Shown piece after piece: positions 1 through 12,457 of a stretch of DNA of 64,000 nucleotides. A model generated the notes under the pieces. It had not been told where the DNA came from and ran no database searches. It saw only the letters and a program-made list of their open reading frames with translations. Position numbers and translations under genes: made by a program. Positions within the stretch are counted from its first letter, which is position 1. The number at the start of each line of letters is the position of its first letter. The DNA comes from Mercurialis annua (Eukaryota; Streptophyta; Magnoliopsida; Malpighiales; Euphorbiaceae): positions 25,804,201 to 25,868,200 of the forward strand of contig NC_065571.1 in NCBI RefSeq assembly GCF_937616625.2, given 5' to 3'.

Positions 1-80
1 TTTCATTCGTTTTTAAACGGTTGGCTTAAATCGCTAAAAAGGTGAAATGTTTGGATTTCTTTCATGACGTTTGTAAATGT

Positions 81-2728
81 TGTGCTAAGATTGCAAAAAA
101 GGTGAAACTCTTGGATTTGTTTCGTAACGTTTATAAACGTTTCGCTTAAATTGCTAAAAAGGGGAAACACTTTAAATTGCTAAAAAGGTGAAACGCTTGG
201 TTTTGTTTCATAATGTTTATAAACGTTTAGCATATATTGCTAAAAATGTGAAACGTTTGGATTTGTTTCGTAACATTTTAAACGTTTGGTTTTGTTTCAT
301 AACGTTTGTAAACATTTAGCTTAAATCGCTAAAAAGATGAAACGTTTGGATTTGTTTCCAAACGTTTGTAAACGTTCGGCTTAAATCGCTAATAAGGTGA
401 AAGGTTTGGATTTGTTTCGTAACGTTTGTAAACGTTTAGCTTAAATTGCGAAAAATGTGAAACGCTTTGATTTATTTTGTAACGTTTGCATACGTTTGGC
501 TTATATTACTAAAATGGAGAAACGCTTGCATTTGTTTCGTAACGTTTGTAAACGTTTGGCTTATATTGCTAAAAGGTGAAACGTTTGGATTTGTTTTATA
601 GAGTTTATAAACATTTGGCTTATATAGCTAAAAAGGTGAAACGTTTGGATTTGTTTCGTACCGTTTGTAAACGTTTGGCTTAAATCGCTAAAAAGGTGAA
701 ACGTTTGGATTTAATTCGTAATGTTTGTAAACGTTGGGCTTAAATTGCTAAAGAGGTGAAACGTATGGATTTGTTTCGTAATATTTGTAAATGTTTGGCT
801 TAAATCTCTTAAAAGGTGAAACGTTTGGATTTGTTTCGAAACTTTTTAAACGTTTTTCTTATATCGCTAAAATGGGCAAACGTTTGAATTTGTTTCGTAA
901 CGTTAGTAAACATTTGACTAAAATCGCTAAAAAGGTGAAACGTTTGGTTTTGTTTTGTAACGTTCGTAAACGTTCGGCATAAATCGATAAAAAGGTGAAA
1001 CGTTTGGAACTATTTCGTAACGTTTGTAAACATTTTGGCTTAAATTGATAAAAAGGTGAAATGCTTGGATTTCTTTCGTAATGTTTGTGTACGTTTGGAT
1101 TAAATTGCTAAAAATGTGAAACACTTGGATTTGTTTCGTAACGTTTGTAAATGTTTGGCTTAAATTGCTAAAAATATTATACGCTTGGATTTGTTTTGTA
1201 ATGTTTGTAAACGTTTGGCTTAAATTGCTAAAGAAATTAAACATTTGGATTTGTTTCCTAACGTTTGTAAATGTTTGGCTTAAATTGCTAAAAAGGTGAA
1301 ACGTTTGGATTTTTTCCTAACCTTTGTAAACATTTTGCTTAAATCGCTAAAAAGGGGAAACGCTTGAATTTGTTTCGTAACGTTTTTACACATTTGGGTT
1401 AAATTTCTAAAAAGGTTAAATGCTTGGATTTATTTCGTAACGTTTGTAAATGTATGGCTTACATTTCTAAACAGGGGAAACGTTTGGATTTGTTTCGTAA
1501 CGTTTGTAAACGTTTAGATTAAATTGTTAAAAAGGTGAAACGTTTGGTTTTGTTTCGTAACGTTTGTAAACGTTTGGCTTAAATCGCTAAAAAGGAGAAA
1601 CGTTTGAATTTGCTTCGTAACGTTTTAAATGTTTGGATTTGTTTCGAAATGTTTGGATTTGTTTCGAAACATTTGGATTTGTTTCGTAACATTTGTAAAT
1701 GTTTGACTTTAATAACTAAAAAGGTGAAACATTTAGATTTGTTTCGTAACGTTTGTAACTGTTTTGCTTAATTTGCTAAAACGGTGAAACGCTTGGATTT
1801 GTTTCATAACGTATATAAATGTTTGGCTTAAATTGCTAAAAAGGTGAAACATTTGAATTTGTTTCCTAAACTTTCTAAACGTTTGGCTTAAATCTCTAAA
1901 AAGGTGAAACATTTGGATTTGTTTCATAACGTTTGTAAACGTTTGGCTTAAATTGCAAAAAAGGTGAAACGCTTGGATTTGTTTCATAACGTTTGTAAAT
2001 GTTTGGCTTAAATTGCTAAAAAGGTGAAACGCTTGGTTTTGTTTTGTAACGTTTGGATTAAATCGCTAAAAATGAGAAATGTTTGGATTTGTTTCGTAAC
2101 CTTTTAAACGTTTAGTTTTGTTTTGTAACGTTTGTAAACCTTTGACTTAAATCGCTAAAAAGGTGAAACGTTTGGATTTGTTTCATAATATTTGTAAAAG
2201 TTTGGCTTAAATCGCTAAAAAGGTGAAATGTTTAGATTTGTTTGGTAACGTTTGGAAACGTTTGGCTGAAATCGCTAAAAAGGGGAAACGTTTGGATTTG
2301 TTTCGTAACGTTTGTAAACGTTTGGCTTAAATCGCTAAAAAGGGGAAACGTTTGGATTTGTTTCGTAACGTTAGGAAACGTTTGGCTTAATTCTCTAAAA
2401 AGATCAAACATTTGGATTTGTTTCGTAACGTTTGTCTTATATTGCTAAAATGGTGAAACGCTTGGATTTGTTTCGTAACATTTGTAAACGTTTGGCTTAA
2501 ATTGCTAAAAAGGTGAAACGCTTGGATTTGTTTTGTAACGTTTCTAAACGTTTGGCTTAAATTGCTAAAAGGTGAATAATTTGTATTTGCTTTGTAACCT
2601 TTGTTAACATTTGGCTTAAATCGCTAAAAAGGTGAAACGTTTGGATTTGTTTCATTCGTTTTTAACGTTTAGCTTAAATCGCTAAGAAGTTGAAATGTTT
2701 GGATTTCTTTTGTGACGTTTGTAAATGT
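81..2728 (+). repeat. Family A HOR unit 1
   Basis: This 2,648-bp unit runs from one TGTGCTAAGA marker to the next. Window bases 1-2146, which include most of it, reappear at 13543-15688 with a constant shift of 13,542 bp and very few differences. Confidence 0.75.
1631..1690 (+). repeat. 20-bp short-unit cluster, A unit 1
   Basis: Three units of d2 fused to a GAAAYGTTTG-type decamer follow a shortened TTTTAAATG monomer. Each keeps only two of the six decamers. Confidence 0.85.
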
Positions 2729-5078
2729 TGTGCTAAGATTGCTAAAAAGGTGAAACTCTTGGATTTGTTTCATAACGTTTATAAACGTTTCACTTAAATT
2801 GCTAAAAAGGTGAAACGCTTTAAATTGCTAAAAAGGTGAAATGCTTGGTTTTATTTCGTAATGTTTATAACCGTTTGGCATAAATTGCTAAAAATGTGAA
2901 ACGTTTGGATTTGTTTCGTAACGTTTTAAACGTTTGGTTTTGTTTCATAAGTTTGTAAACTTTTAGCTTAAATTGCTAAAAAGATGAAACGTTTGGATTT
3001 GTTTCCAAACGTTTGTAAACGTTCGGCTTAAATCGCTAATAATGTGAAAGGTTTGGATTTGTTTCGTAACGTTTGTAAACGTTTAGCTTAAATTGCTAAA
3101 AATGTGAAACGCTTTGATTTATTTTGTAACGTTTGCATATGTTTGGCTTATATTACTAAAACGGAGAAACGCTTGCATTCGTTTAGTAACGTTTGTAAAT
3201 GTTTGGCTTATATTGCTAAAAGGTAAAACGTTTGGATTTGTTTTGTGGAGTTTATAAACATTTGGCTTATATAGTTAAAAAGGTGAAACGTTTGGATTTG
3301 TTTCGTAACGTTTGTAAACATTTAACTAAAATCGCTAAAAAGGTGAAACGTTTGGTTTTGTTTTGTAACGTTCGTAAACGTTCGGCATAAATCGCTAAAA
3401 AGGTGAAACGTTTGGATTTGTTTCGTAACGTTTGTAAACATTTTGGCTTAAATTGATAAAAAGGTAAAACGCTTGGATTTCTTTCGTAATGTTTGTGTAC
3501 GTTTGGATTAAATTGCTAAAAATGTGAAACACTTGGATTTGTTTCGTAACGTTTGTATATATTTGGTTTAAATTGCTAAAAAAATTATACGCTTGGATTT
3601 GTTTTGTAACGTTTGTAAACGTTTGGCTTAAATTGCTAAAGAAGTTAAACATTTGGATTTGTTTCCTAACGTTTGTAAATGTTTGGCTTAAATTGCTAAA
3701 AAGGTGAAACGTTTGGATTTTTTCCTAACCTTTGTAAATGTTTTGCTTAAATCGCTAAAAAGGGAAAACGCTTGAATTTGTTTCGTAACGTTTTTACACA
3801 TTTGGGTTAAATTTCTAAAAAGGTTAAATGCTTGGATTTATTTCGTAACGTTTGTAAATGTATGGCTTACATTTCTAAACAGGGGAAACGTTTGGATTTG
3901 TTTCGTAACGTTTGTAAACGTTTAGCTTATATTGCTAAAAAGGTGAAACGTTTGGTTTTGTTTCGTAACGTGTGTCAACATTTCGCTTAAATCGCTAAAA
4001 AGTAGAAACGTTTGAATTTGCTTCGTAACATTTTAAATGTTTGGATTTGATTCGAAATATTTGGATTTGTTTCGAAACATTTGGATTTGTTTCGTAACAT
4101 TTGTAAATGTTTGGCTTCAATAACTAAAAAGGTGAAACAATTAGATTTGTTTCGTAACGTTTGTAAATGTTTTGCTTAATTTGCTAAAAAGGTGAAACGG
4201 TTGGATTTGTTTCTTAACGTATATAAATGTTTGGCTTCAATTGCTAAAAAGGTGAAACATTTGTATTTGTTTCATAACGTTTGGCTTAAATTGCAAAAAA
4301 GGTGAAACGCTTGGATTTGTTTCGTAACGTTTGTAAATTTTTGGCTTAAATTGCTAAAAAGGTGAAACGCTTGGTTTTGTTTTGTAACGTTTGGATTAAA
4401 TCGCTAAAGATGAGAAATGTTTGGATTTGTTTCGTAACGTTTTAAAGGTTTAGTTTTGTTTTGTAACGTTTGTAAACGTTTGACTTAAATCGCTAAAAAG
4501 GTGAAACGTTTGGATTTGTTTCATAATATTTGTAAAAGTTTGGCTTAAATCGCTAAAAAGGTGAAACGTTTGGATTTGTTTGGTATCGTTTGGAAACGTT
4601 TGGCTGAAATCGCTAAAAAGGGGAAACGGTTGGATTTGTTTCGTAATGTTTGAAAACGTTTGGCTTAAATCGCTAAAAAGGGGAAACGTTTGAATTTGTT
4701 TCGTAACGTTAGGAAACGTTTGGCTTAAATCGCTAAAAAGGTCAAACATTTGGATTTGTTTCGTAACGTTTGTAAACATTTGTCTTATATTGCTAAAATG
4801 GTGAAACGCTTGGATTTGTTTCGTAACATTTGTAAACGTTTGGCTTAAGTTGCTAAAAAGGTGAAACGCTTGGATTTGTTTTGTAACGTTTTTAAACATT
4901 TGGCTTAAATTGCTAAAAAAGTGAAAAATTTGGATTTGCTTTGTAACCTTTGTTAACATTTGTCTTAAATCGCTAAAAAGGTGAAACGTTTGGATTTGTT
5001 TAAATCGTTTTTAAACGTTTGGCTTAAATCGCTAAGAAGGTGAAATGTTTGGATTTCTTTCATGACGTTTGTAAATGT
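2729..5078 (+). repeat. Family A HOR unit 2
   Basis: At 2,350 bp this is the shortest intact A unit. Compared with unit 1 it lacks several monomers between the TTATATAG variant (near 3264) and the run at 3300. Confidence 0.7.
4039..4098 (+). repeat. 20-bp short-unit cluster, A unit 2
   Basis: There are three 20-bp units; the first has GATTTGATTC in place of d2. Confidence 0.85.
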
Positions 5079-6629
5079 TGTGCTAAGATTGCTAAAAAAG
5101 TGAATCTCTTGGATTTGTTTCGTAACGTTTATAAACGTTTCGCTTAAATTGCTAAAAAGGTGAAACGCTTTAAATTGCTAAAAAGGTGAAACGCTTGGTT
5201 TTGTTTCGTAATGTTTGTAAACGTTTGGCATAAATTGCTAAAAATGTGAAACGTTTGGATTTTTTTCATAACGTTTTAAACGTTTGGTTTTGTTTCATAA
5301 CGTTTGTAAACATTTAGCTTAAATCGCTAAAAAGGTGAAATGTTTGGATATGTTTCCAAACGTTTGTAAACGTTTGGCTTAAATCGCTAATAAGGTGAAA
5401 GGTTTGGATTTGTTTCGTAACGTTTGGAAACGTTTAGCTTAAATTGCTAAAAATGTGAAACGCTTTGATTTATTTTGTAACGTTTGCATACGTTTGGCTT
5501 ATATTACTAAAACGGAGAAACGCTTGCATTTGTTTCGTAACGTTTGTAAACGTTTGGCTTATATTGCTAAAAGGTGAAACGTTTGGATTTGTTTTGTAGA
5601 GTTTATAAACATTTGGCTTATATAGCTAAAATGGTGACACGTTCGGATTTGTTTCGTACCGTTTGTAAACGTTTGGCTTAAATCGCTAAAAAGGTGAAAC
5701 GTTTGGATTTAATTCGTAATATTTGTAAACGTTTGGCTTAAATTGCTAAAGAGGTGAAACGTGTGGATTTGTTTCGTAATGTTTGTAAACGTTTGGCTTA
5801 AATCGCTTAAAAGGTGAAACGTTTGGATTTGTTTCGAAACTTTTTAAACGTTTTGCTTATATCGCTAAAATGGGGAAACGTTTGAATTTGTTTCGTAACG
5901 TTTGTAAACATTTGACTAAAATCGCTAAAAAGGTGAAACATTTGGTTTTGTTTTGTAACGTTCGTATACGTTCGGCATAAATCGCTAAAAAGGTGAAACG
6001 TTTGGAACTATTTCGTAACGTTTGTAAACATTTTGGCTTAAATTAATAAAGAGGTGAAACGCTTGGATTTCTTTCGTAATGTTTGTGTACATTTGGATTA
6101 AATTGCTAAAAATGTAAAACACTTGGATTTGTTTTCGTAACGTTTGTAAATGTTTGGCTTAAATTGCTAAAAAAATTAAACGCTTGGATTTGTTTCGTAA
6201 CGTTTGTAAATGTTTGGCTTAAATTTCTAAAAAGGTTAAACATTTGGATTTGTTTCCTAACGTTTGTAAATGTTTGGCTTAAATTGCTAAAAAGGGGAAA
6301 CGTTTGGATTTTTCCTAACCTTTTTAAACATTTTGCTTAAATCTCTAAAAAGGGGAAACGCTTGAATTTGTTTCGTAACGTTTTTACACATTTGGGTTAA
6401 TTTTCTAAAAAGGTTAAATGCTTGGATTTATTTCGTAACGTTTGTAAATGTATGGCTTACATTTCTAAACAGGGGAAACGTTTGGATTTGTTTCGTAACG
6501 TTTGTAAACGTTTAGCTTAAATTGCTAAAAAGGTGAAACGTTTGGTTTTGTTTCGTAACGTTTGTAAACGTTTTCGCTTAAATCGCTAAAAAGGGGAAAT
6601 GTTTGAATTTGCTTCGTAACGTTTTAAAC

Positions 6630-6689
6630 GTTTGGATTTGTTTCGAAATGTTTGGATTTGTTTCGAAACATTTGGATTTGTTTCGTAAC
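6630..6689 (+). repeat. 20-bp short-unit cluster, A unit 3
   Basis: There are three 20-bp units with the core series GAAATG, GAAACA, GTAACA. Confidence 0.85.
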
Positions 6690-7389
6690 ATTTGTAAATG
6701 TTTGGCTTCAATAACTAAAAAGGTGAAACGTTTAGATTTGTTTCGAAAACGTTTGTAAAGGTTTTGCTTAATTTGCTAAAAAGGTGAAACGCTTGGATTT
6801 GTTTCGTAACGTATATAAATGTTTGGCTTCAATTGCTAAAAAGGTGAAACATTTGAATTTGTTTCCTAAACTTTGTAAACATTTGGCTTAAATCGCTAAA
6901 AAGGTGAAACATTTGGATTTGTTTCATAACGTTTGTAAACATTTGGCTTAAATAGCTAAAAAGCTGAAAAGTTTGGATTTGTTTCGTAACGTTTGTAAAC
7001 GTTTGGCTTAAATTGCAAAAAAGGTGAAACGCTTTGATTTGTTTCATAATGTTTGTAGTGGTCGGCTTAAATTGCTAAAAAGGTGAAACGCTTGGATTTG
7101 TTTCGTAACATTTGTAAATGTTTGGCTTAAATTCCTAAAAAGGTGAAATGCTTGGTTTTGTTTCGTAACGTTTGACTTAAATCGCTAAAAATGAGAAATG
7201 TTTGAATTTATTTCGTAATGTTTTAAACGTTTACATTTGTTTTATAACGTTTGTAAACCTTTAACTTAAATCGCTAAAAAGGTGAAACGTTTGCATTTGT
7301 TTCGTAATGTTTGTAAAAACGTTTGGCTTAAATCGCTAAAAATGTGAAACGTTTGGTTTTGTTCCGTAACGTTCGTAAACGTTTTGCTT

Positions 7390-8230
7390 AAATGGCTAAA
7401 AAGGCAAAACGCTTGGATTTGTTTGGTAAGGTTTGTAAACGTTTGGCTTAAATCGCTAAAAAGGGGAAACGTTTGGATTTTTTTCGTAACGTGTGTAAAC
7501 GTTTGGCTAATATCACTAAAAAGGGGAAACGTTTGGATTTGTTTCGTAACGTTAGTAAACGTTCGGCTTAAATCGCTAAAAAGGTCAAACGTTTGGATTT
7601 GTTTCGTAACGTTTGTAAACGTTTGTCTTATATTGCTAAAAAGGTGAAACGCTTGGATTTGTTTCGTAACATTTGTAAACGTTTGGCTTAAATTGCTAAA
7701 AAGGCAAAACGCTTGGATTTGTTTCGTAAAGTTTGTAAACGTTTGTCTTATATTGCTAAAAATGTGAAACGCTTGGATTTGTTTCGTAACATTTGTAAAC
7801 GTTTTGCTTAAATTGATAAAAAGGCAAAACGCTTGGATTTTTTTGGTAAGGTTTGTAAACGTTTGGCTTAAATCGCTAAAAAGGGGAAACGTTTGGATTT
7901 TTTCGTAACGTGTGTAAACGTTGGGCTAATATCACTAAAAAGGGGAAACGTTTGGATTTGTTTCGTAACGTTAGTAAACGTTCGGTTTAAATCGCTAAAA
8001 AGGTCAAACGTTTGGATTTGTTTCGTAACGTTTGTAAACGTTTGTCTTATATTGCTATAAAGGTGAAACGCTTGGATTTGTTTCGTAACATTTGTAAACT
8101 TTTGGCTTAAATTGCTAAAAAGGTGAAACGCTTGGATTTGTTTCGTAACGTTTGTAAACGTTTGGCTTAAATTGCTAAAAAGGTGAAAAGTTTGGATTTG
8201 TTTCGTAACCTTTGTTACCATTTGGCTAAA
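7390..8230 (+). repeat. 420-bp (seven-monomer) tandem duplication
   Basis: The run AAGGCAAAACGCTTGG, then GGTAAGG, GTGTGTAAACG, CTAATATCAC and AAGGTCAAACG begins at 7401 and again at 7821, an exact 420-bp shift. The right copy has TTGGGCTAAT where the left has TTTGGCTAAT. The right version is the one found in the family A copy at 15.7 kb. Confidence 0.8.
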
Positions 8231-8919
8231 ATCGCTAAAAAGGTGAAACGTTTGGATATTTTTCATATGTTTTTAAACGTTTGGCTTAAATCGGTAAAAA
8301 GGTGAAATGTTTGGATTTTTTTCGTGACGTTTGTAAACGTTGTGCTAAGATTGCTAAAAATGTGAAACTCTTGGATTTGTTTCGTAACGTTTATAAACGT
8401 TTCCCTTAAATTGCTAGGAAGGTGAAACGCTTTAAATTGCTAAAAAGGTGAGACGCTTGGTTTAGTTTCGTAATGTTTATAAACGTTTGGCATAAATTGC
8501 TAAAAATGATTTGTTTCGTAACATTTTAAACGTTTTGTTTTGTTTCATAAAGTTGTAAATGTTTAGCTTAAATCGCTAAAAAGGTGAAACGTTTGGATTT
8601 GTTTCGTAACGTTTGTAAACGTTTTGCTTAAATCGCTTATAAGGTGAAACGTTTGGATTTGTTTCGTAACGTTTGTAATTGTTTGTGTTCAATCGCCAAA
8701 AAGTTGAAACGTTTGGATTTGTTTAGTAGTGTTTGTAAAAGTTTGGCTTAAATCGCTAAAAAGTTGAAACGCTTGGATTTGTTTCGTAACGTTTGTAAAA
8801 CTTTCGCTTAAATTGCTAAAAAGATGAAACATTTGGTTTTGTTTCGTAACGTTTGTAAATGTTTGGCTAAAAACGCTAAAAAGGGGAAACGTTTGAATTT
8901 TCTTCGTAACGTTTTAAAC

Positions 8920-8979
8920 GTTTGGATTTGTTTCGAAACGTTTGGATTTGTTTCAAAATATTTGGATTTGTTTCGTAAC
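8920..8979 (+). repeat. 20-bp short-unit cluster, A unit 4
   Basis: There are three 20-bp units, one with TTTCAAAATA. The identical variant set recurs exactly 7,821 bp downstream. Confidence 0.85.
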
Positions 8980-10310
8980 ATTTGTAAATGATTGGCTTCA
9001 ATCACTAAAAAGGTGAAACGTTTAGATTTGTTTCGTAACGTTTGTAAACAGTTTGCTTAATTTGCAAAAAAGGTTAAACGCTTAGATTTGTTTCGTAACG
9101 TATATAAATGTTTGCCTTAAATTGCTAAAAAGGTGAAACGTTTGAATTTTTTTCCTAACCTTTGTAAACGTTTGGCTTAAATTGCTAAAATGGTGAAGCA
9201 TTTTGAGTTGTTTCATAACGTTTGTAAACGTTTGGCTTAAATGGCTAAAAAGGTGAAACATTTAAATTTCTTTAGTAATGTTTGTAAACGTTTGGCTTAA
9301 ATTGCAAAAAAGGTGAAACGCTTGGATTTGTTTCTTAACGTTTGTAAATATTTGGCTTAAATTGCTAAAAAGGTTAAACGCTTGGTTTTGTTTTGTAATG
9401 TTTGGATTAAATCACTAAAAATGAGAAATATTTGGATTTGTTTTGTAACATTTTAAACGTTTAGTTTTGTTTTGTAACGTTTGTAAACGTTCGGCTTAAA
9501 TTGCTAAAAAGGTGAACCATTTGGATTTGTTTCATAATGTTAGTAAAAGTTTGGCTTAAATCGCTAAAAAGGTGAAACGTTTGGATTTTTTTGGCAACGT
9601 TTGTAAACGTTTGGCTTAAATCTAAAAAGGTGAAACATTTGGATTTGTTTGCTAACGCTTGTAAACTTTTGGCTGAAATTGCTAAAAAGGGGAAACGTTT
9701 GGATTTGTTTCGTAGCGTTTGTAAAAGTTAGGCTTAAATCGCTAAAAAGGGGAAACATTTGGATTTGTTTCGTAACTAGAGGAAACGTTTGGCTTAAATC
9801 GCTAAAATGGTCAAACATTTGGATTTGTTTCGTAACGTTTGTAAACGTTTGTATTATATTGCTAAAATGGTGAAACGCTTGGATTTGTTTCGTAACATTT
9901 GTAAACGTTTGGCTTAAATTGCTAAAAAGGTGAAACGCTTGGATTTGTTTCATAACGTTTGTAAACGTTTGGCTTAAATTGCAAAAAAGGTGAAACGCTT
10001 GGATTTGTTTCGTAACATTTGTAAATGTTTGTCTTAAATTGCTAAAAAACTGAAACGCTTGGTTTTGTTTTGTAACGTTTGGATTAAATCGCTAAAAATG
10101 AGAAATGTTTGGATTTGTTTCGTAACCTTTTAAACGTTTAGTTTTGTTTTGTAACGTTTGTAAACCGTTGACTTAAATCGCTAAAAAGGTGAAACGTTTG
10201 GATTTGTTTCATAATATTTGTAAAAGTTTGGCTTAAATCGCTAAAAAGGTGAAATGTTTGGATTTGTTTGGTAACGTTTGGAAACGTTTGGCTGAAATCG
10301 CTAAAAAGGG

Positions 10311-10370
10311 GAAACGTTTGGATTTGTTTCGTAACGTTTGTAAACGTTTGGCTTAAATCGCTAAAAAGGG
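10311..10370 (+). repeat. Reference monomer showing six decamers
   Basis: This copy splits into d1 to d6 at 10-bp steps. d1, d3 and d4 share AACGTTTG, d2 is a T-rich relative ending TTTC, d5 carries TTAAATCG and d6 holds the A5 tract. d3 plus d4 contains the dyad AACGTTT-GT-AAACGTT. Ten base pairs is close to one helical turn, so the AACGTT cores and A/T tracts fall on a similar helical face. That structural reading is inference. Confidence 0.85.
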
Positions 10371-10873
10371 GAAACGTTTGGATTTGTTTCGTAACGTTAG
10401 GAAACGTTTGGCTTAATTCTCTAAAAAGATCAAACATTTGGATTTGTTTCGTAACGTTTGTAAACGTTTGTCTTATATTGCTAAAATGGTGAAACGCTTT
10501 GATTTGTTTCGTAACATTTGTAAACGTTTGGCTTAAATTGCTAAAAAGGTGAAACGCTTGGATTTGTTTTGTAACGTTTCTAAACGTTTGGCTTAAATTG
10601 CTAAAAGGTGAAAAATTTGTATTTGCTTTGTAACCTTTGTTAACATTTGGCTTAAATCGCTAAAAAGGTGAAACGTTTGGATTTGTTTCATTCGTTTTTA
10701 AACGTTTAGCTTAAATAGCTAAAGAGGTGAAATGTTTGGATTTCTTTTGTGACGTTTGTAAATGTTGTGCTAAGATTGCTAAAAAGGTGAAACTCTTGGA
10801 TTTGTTTCATAACGTTTATAAACGTTTCGCTTAAATTGCTAAAAAGGTGAAACGCTTTAAATTGCTAAAAAGG

Positions 10874-11171
10874 TGAAACGCTTGGTTTTATTTCGTAATG
10901 TTTATAACCGTTTGGCATAAATTGCTAAAAATGTGAAACGTTTGGATTTATTTCGTAACGTTTTAAACGTTTGGTTTTGTTTCATAACGTTTGTAAACAT
11001 TTAGCTTAAATTGCTAAAAAGATGAAACGCTTGGTTTTATTTCGTAATGTTTATAAACGTTTGGCATAAATTGCTAAAAATGTGAAACGTTTGGATTTGT
11101 TTCGTAACGTTTTAAACGTTTGTTTTTGTTTCATAACATTTGTAAACATTTAACTTAAATTGCTAAAAAGG
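10874..11171 (+). repeat. 149-bp tandem duplication
   Basis: The run starting GAAACGCTTGGTTTTATTTC at 10874 restarts at 11023. Each copy contains a full 60-mer plus shortened units with TTTTAAACG. The same doublet is present at about 18.63-18.93 kb, so it existed before the 7.8-kb-spaced duplication. Confidence 0.75.
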
Positions 11172-12397
11172 TGAAACGTTTGGATTTGTTTCCAAACGTT
11201 TGTAAACGTTTGGCTTAAATCGCTAATAAGGTGAAAGGTTTGGATTTGTTTCGTAACGTTTGTAAACGTTTAGCTTAAATTGCTACAAATGTGAAACGCT
11301 TTGATTTATTTTGTAACGTTTGCATACTTTTGGCTTATATTACTTAAACGGAGAAACGCTTGCATTCGTTTCGTAACGTTTGTAAACGTTTGGCTTATAT
11401 TGCTAAAAGGTAAAACGTTCGGATTTGTTTTGTAGAGTTTATAAACATTTGGCTTATATAGCTTAAAAGGTGAAAAGTTTGGATTTGTTTCGTACCGTTT
11501 GTAAACGTTTGGCTTAAATCGCTAAAAAGGTGAAACGTTTGGATTTAATTCGTAATGTTTGTAAACGTTTGGGTTTGTTTCGTAACGTTTTAAACGTTTG
11601 GTTTTGTTTCATAACGTTTGTAAACATTTAGCTTAAATCGCTGAAAAGGTGAAACGTTTGGATTTGTTTCCAAACGTTTGTACACGTTTGGCTTCAATCA
11701 CTAATAAGGTGAAACGTTTGAATTTGTTTCGTAACGTTTGTAAACGTTGTGCTAAGATTGTTAAAAATATGAAACTCTTGGATCTGTTTCGTAACGGTAT
11801 AAATGTTTCGCTTAAATTGCTAGAAAGGTGAAACGCTTTAAATTGCTAAAAAGGTGAAACGCTTGGTTTAGTTTCGTAATGTTTATAAACTTTTGGTATA
11901 AATTGCTAAAAATGTGAAACATTTGGATTTGTTTCGTAACATTTTTAACGTTTGGTTTTGTTTCATAACGTTGTAAACGTTTAGCTTAAATCGCTAAACA
12001 GGTGAAACGTTTGGATTTGTTTCGTAACGTTTGTAAACGTTTAGCTTAAATCGCTAATAAGGTGAAACGTTTGGATTTGTTTCGTAACGTTTGTAATCGT
12101 TTGTGTTCAATCGCCAAAAAGTTGAAACGTTTGGATTTGTTTAGTAGTGTTTGTAAAAGTTTGGCTTAAATCGCTAAAAAGGTGAAACGTTTGGTTTTGT
12201 TCCGTAACGTTCGTAAACGTTTGGCTTAAATTGCTAAAAAGTTGAAACGCTTGGATTTGTTTCGTAACGTTTGTAAACCTTTCGCTTAAATTGCTAAAAA
12301 GGGAAAACATTTGGTTTTGTTTCGTAACGTTTGTAAACGTTTGGCTAAAAACGCTAAAAAGGGGAAACGTTTGAATTTTCTTCATAACGTTTTAAAC

Positions 12398-12457
12398 GTT
12401 TGAATTTGTTTTGAAACGTTTGGATTTGTTTCGAAACATTTGGATTTGTTTCGTAAC
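12398..12457 (+). repeat. 20-bp short-unit cluster, A unit 5
   Basis: There are three 20-bp units; the first reads GAATTTGTTTTGAAACG. Confidence 0.85.

Larger units (their letters stand above)
5079..8340 (+). repeat. Family A HOR unit 3, expanded
   Basis: The unit is 3,262 bp. Part of the excess is a seven-monomer tandem duplication near 7390-8230, described separately. Confidence 0.7.
8341..10766 (+). repeat. Family A HOR unit 4
   Basis: This 2,426-bp unit matches 16162-18527 closely (shift 7,821 bp, falling to 7,761 bp after one monomer is lost near 18220). It includes the 58-bp variant AAATCTAAAAAGG near 9620 and the marker GTAACTAGAGGAAACG near 9773. Confidence 0.75.

Noticed and set aside
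1631..1690. CRISPR-like direct repeats
   Set aside because: Units abut with no unique spacers and are all variants of the same sequence.
10311..10370. CENP-B box in the monomer
   Set aside because: TTTCGTAACG shares TTCG with the box, but the required A and the CGGG part are missing.
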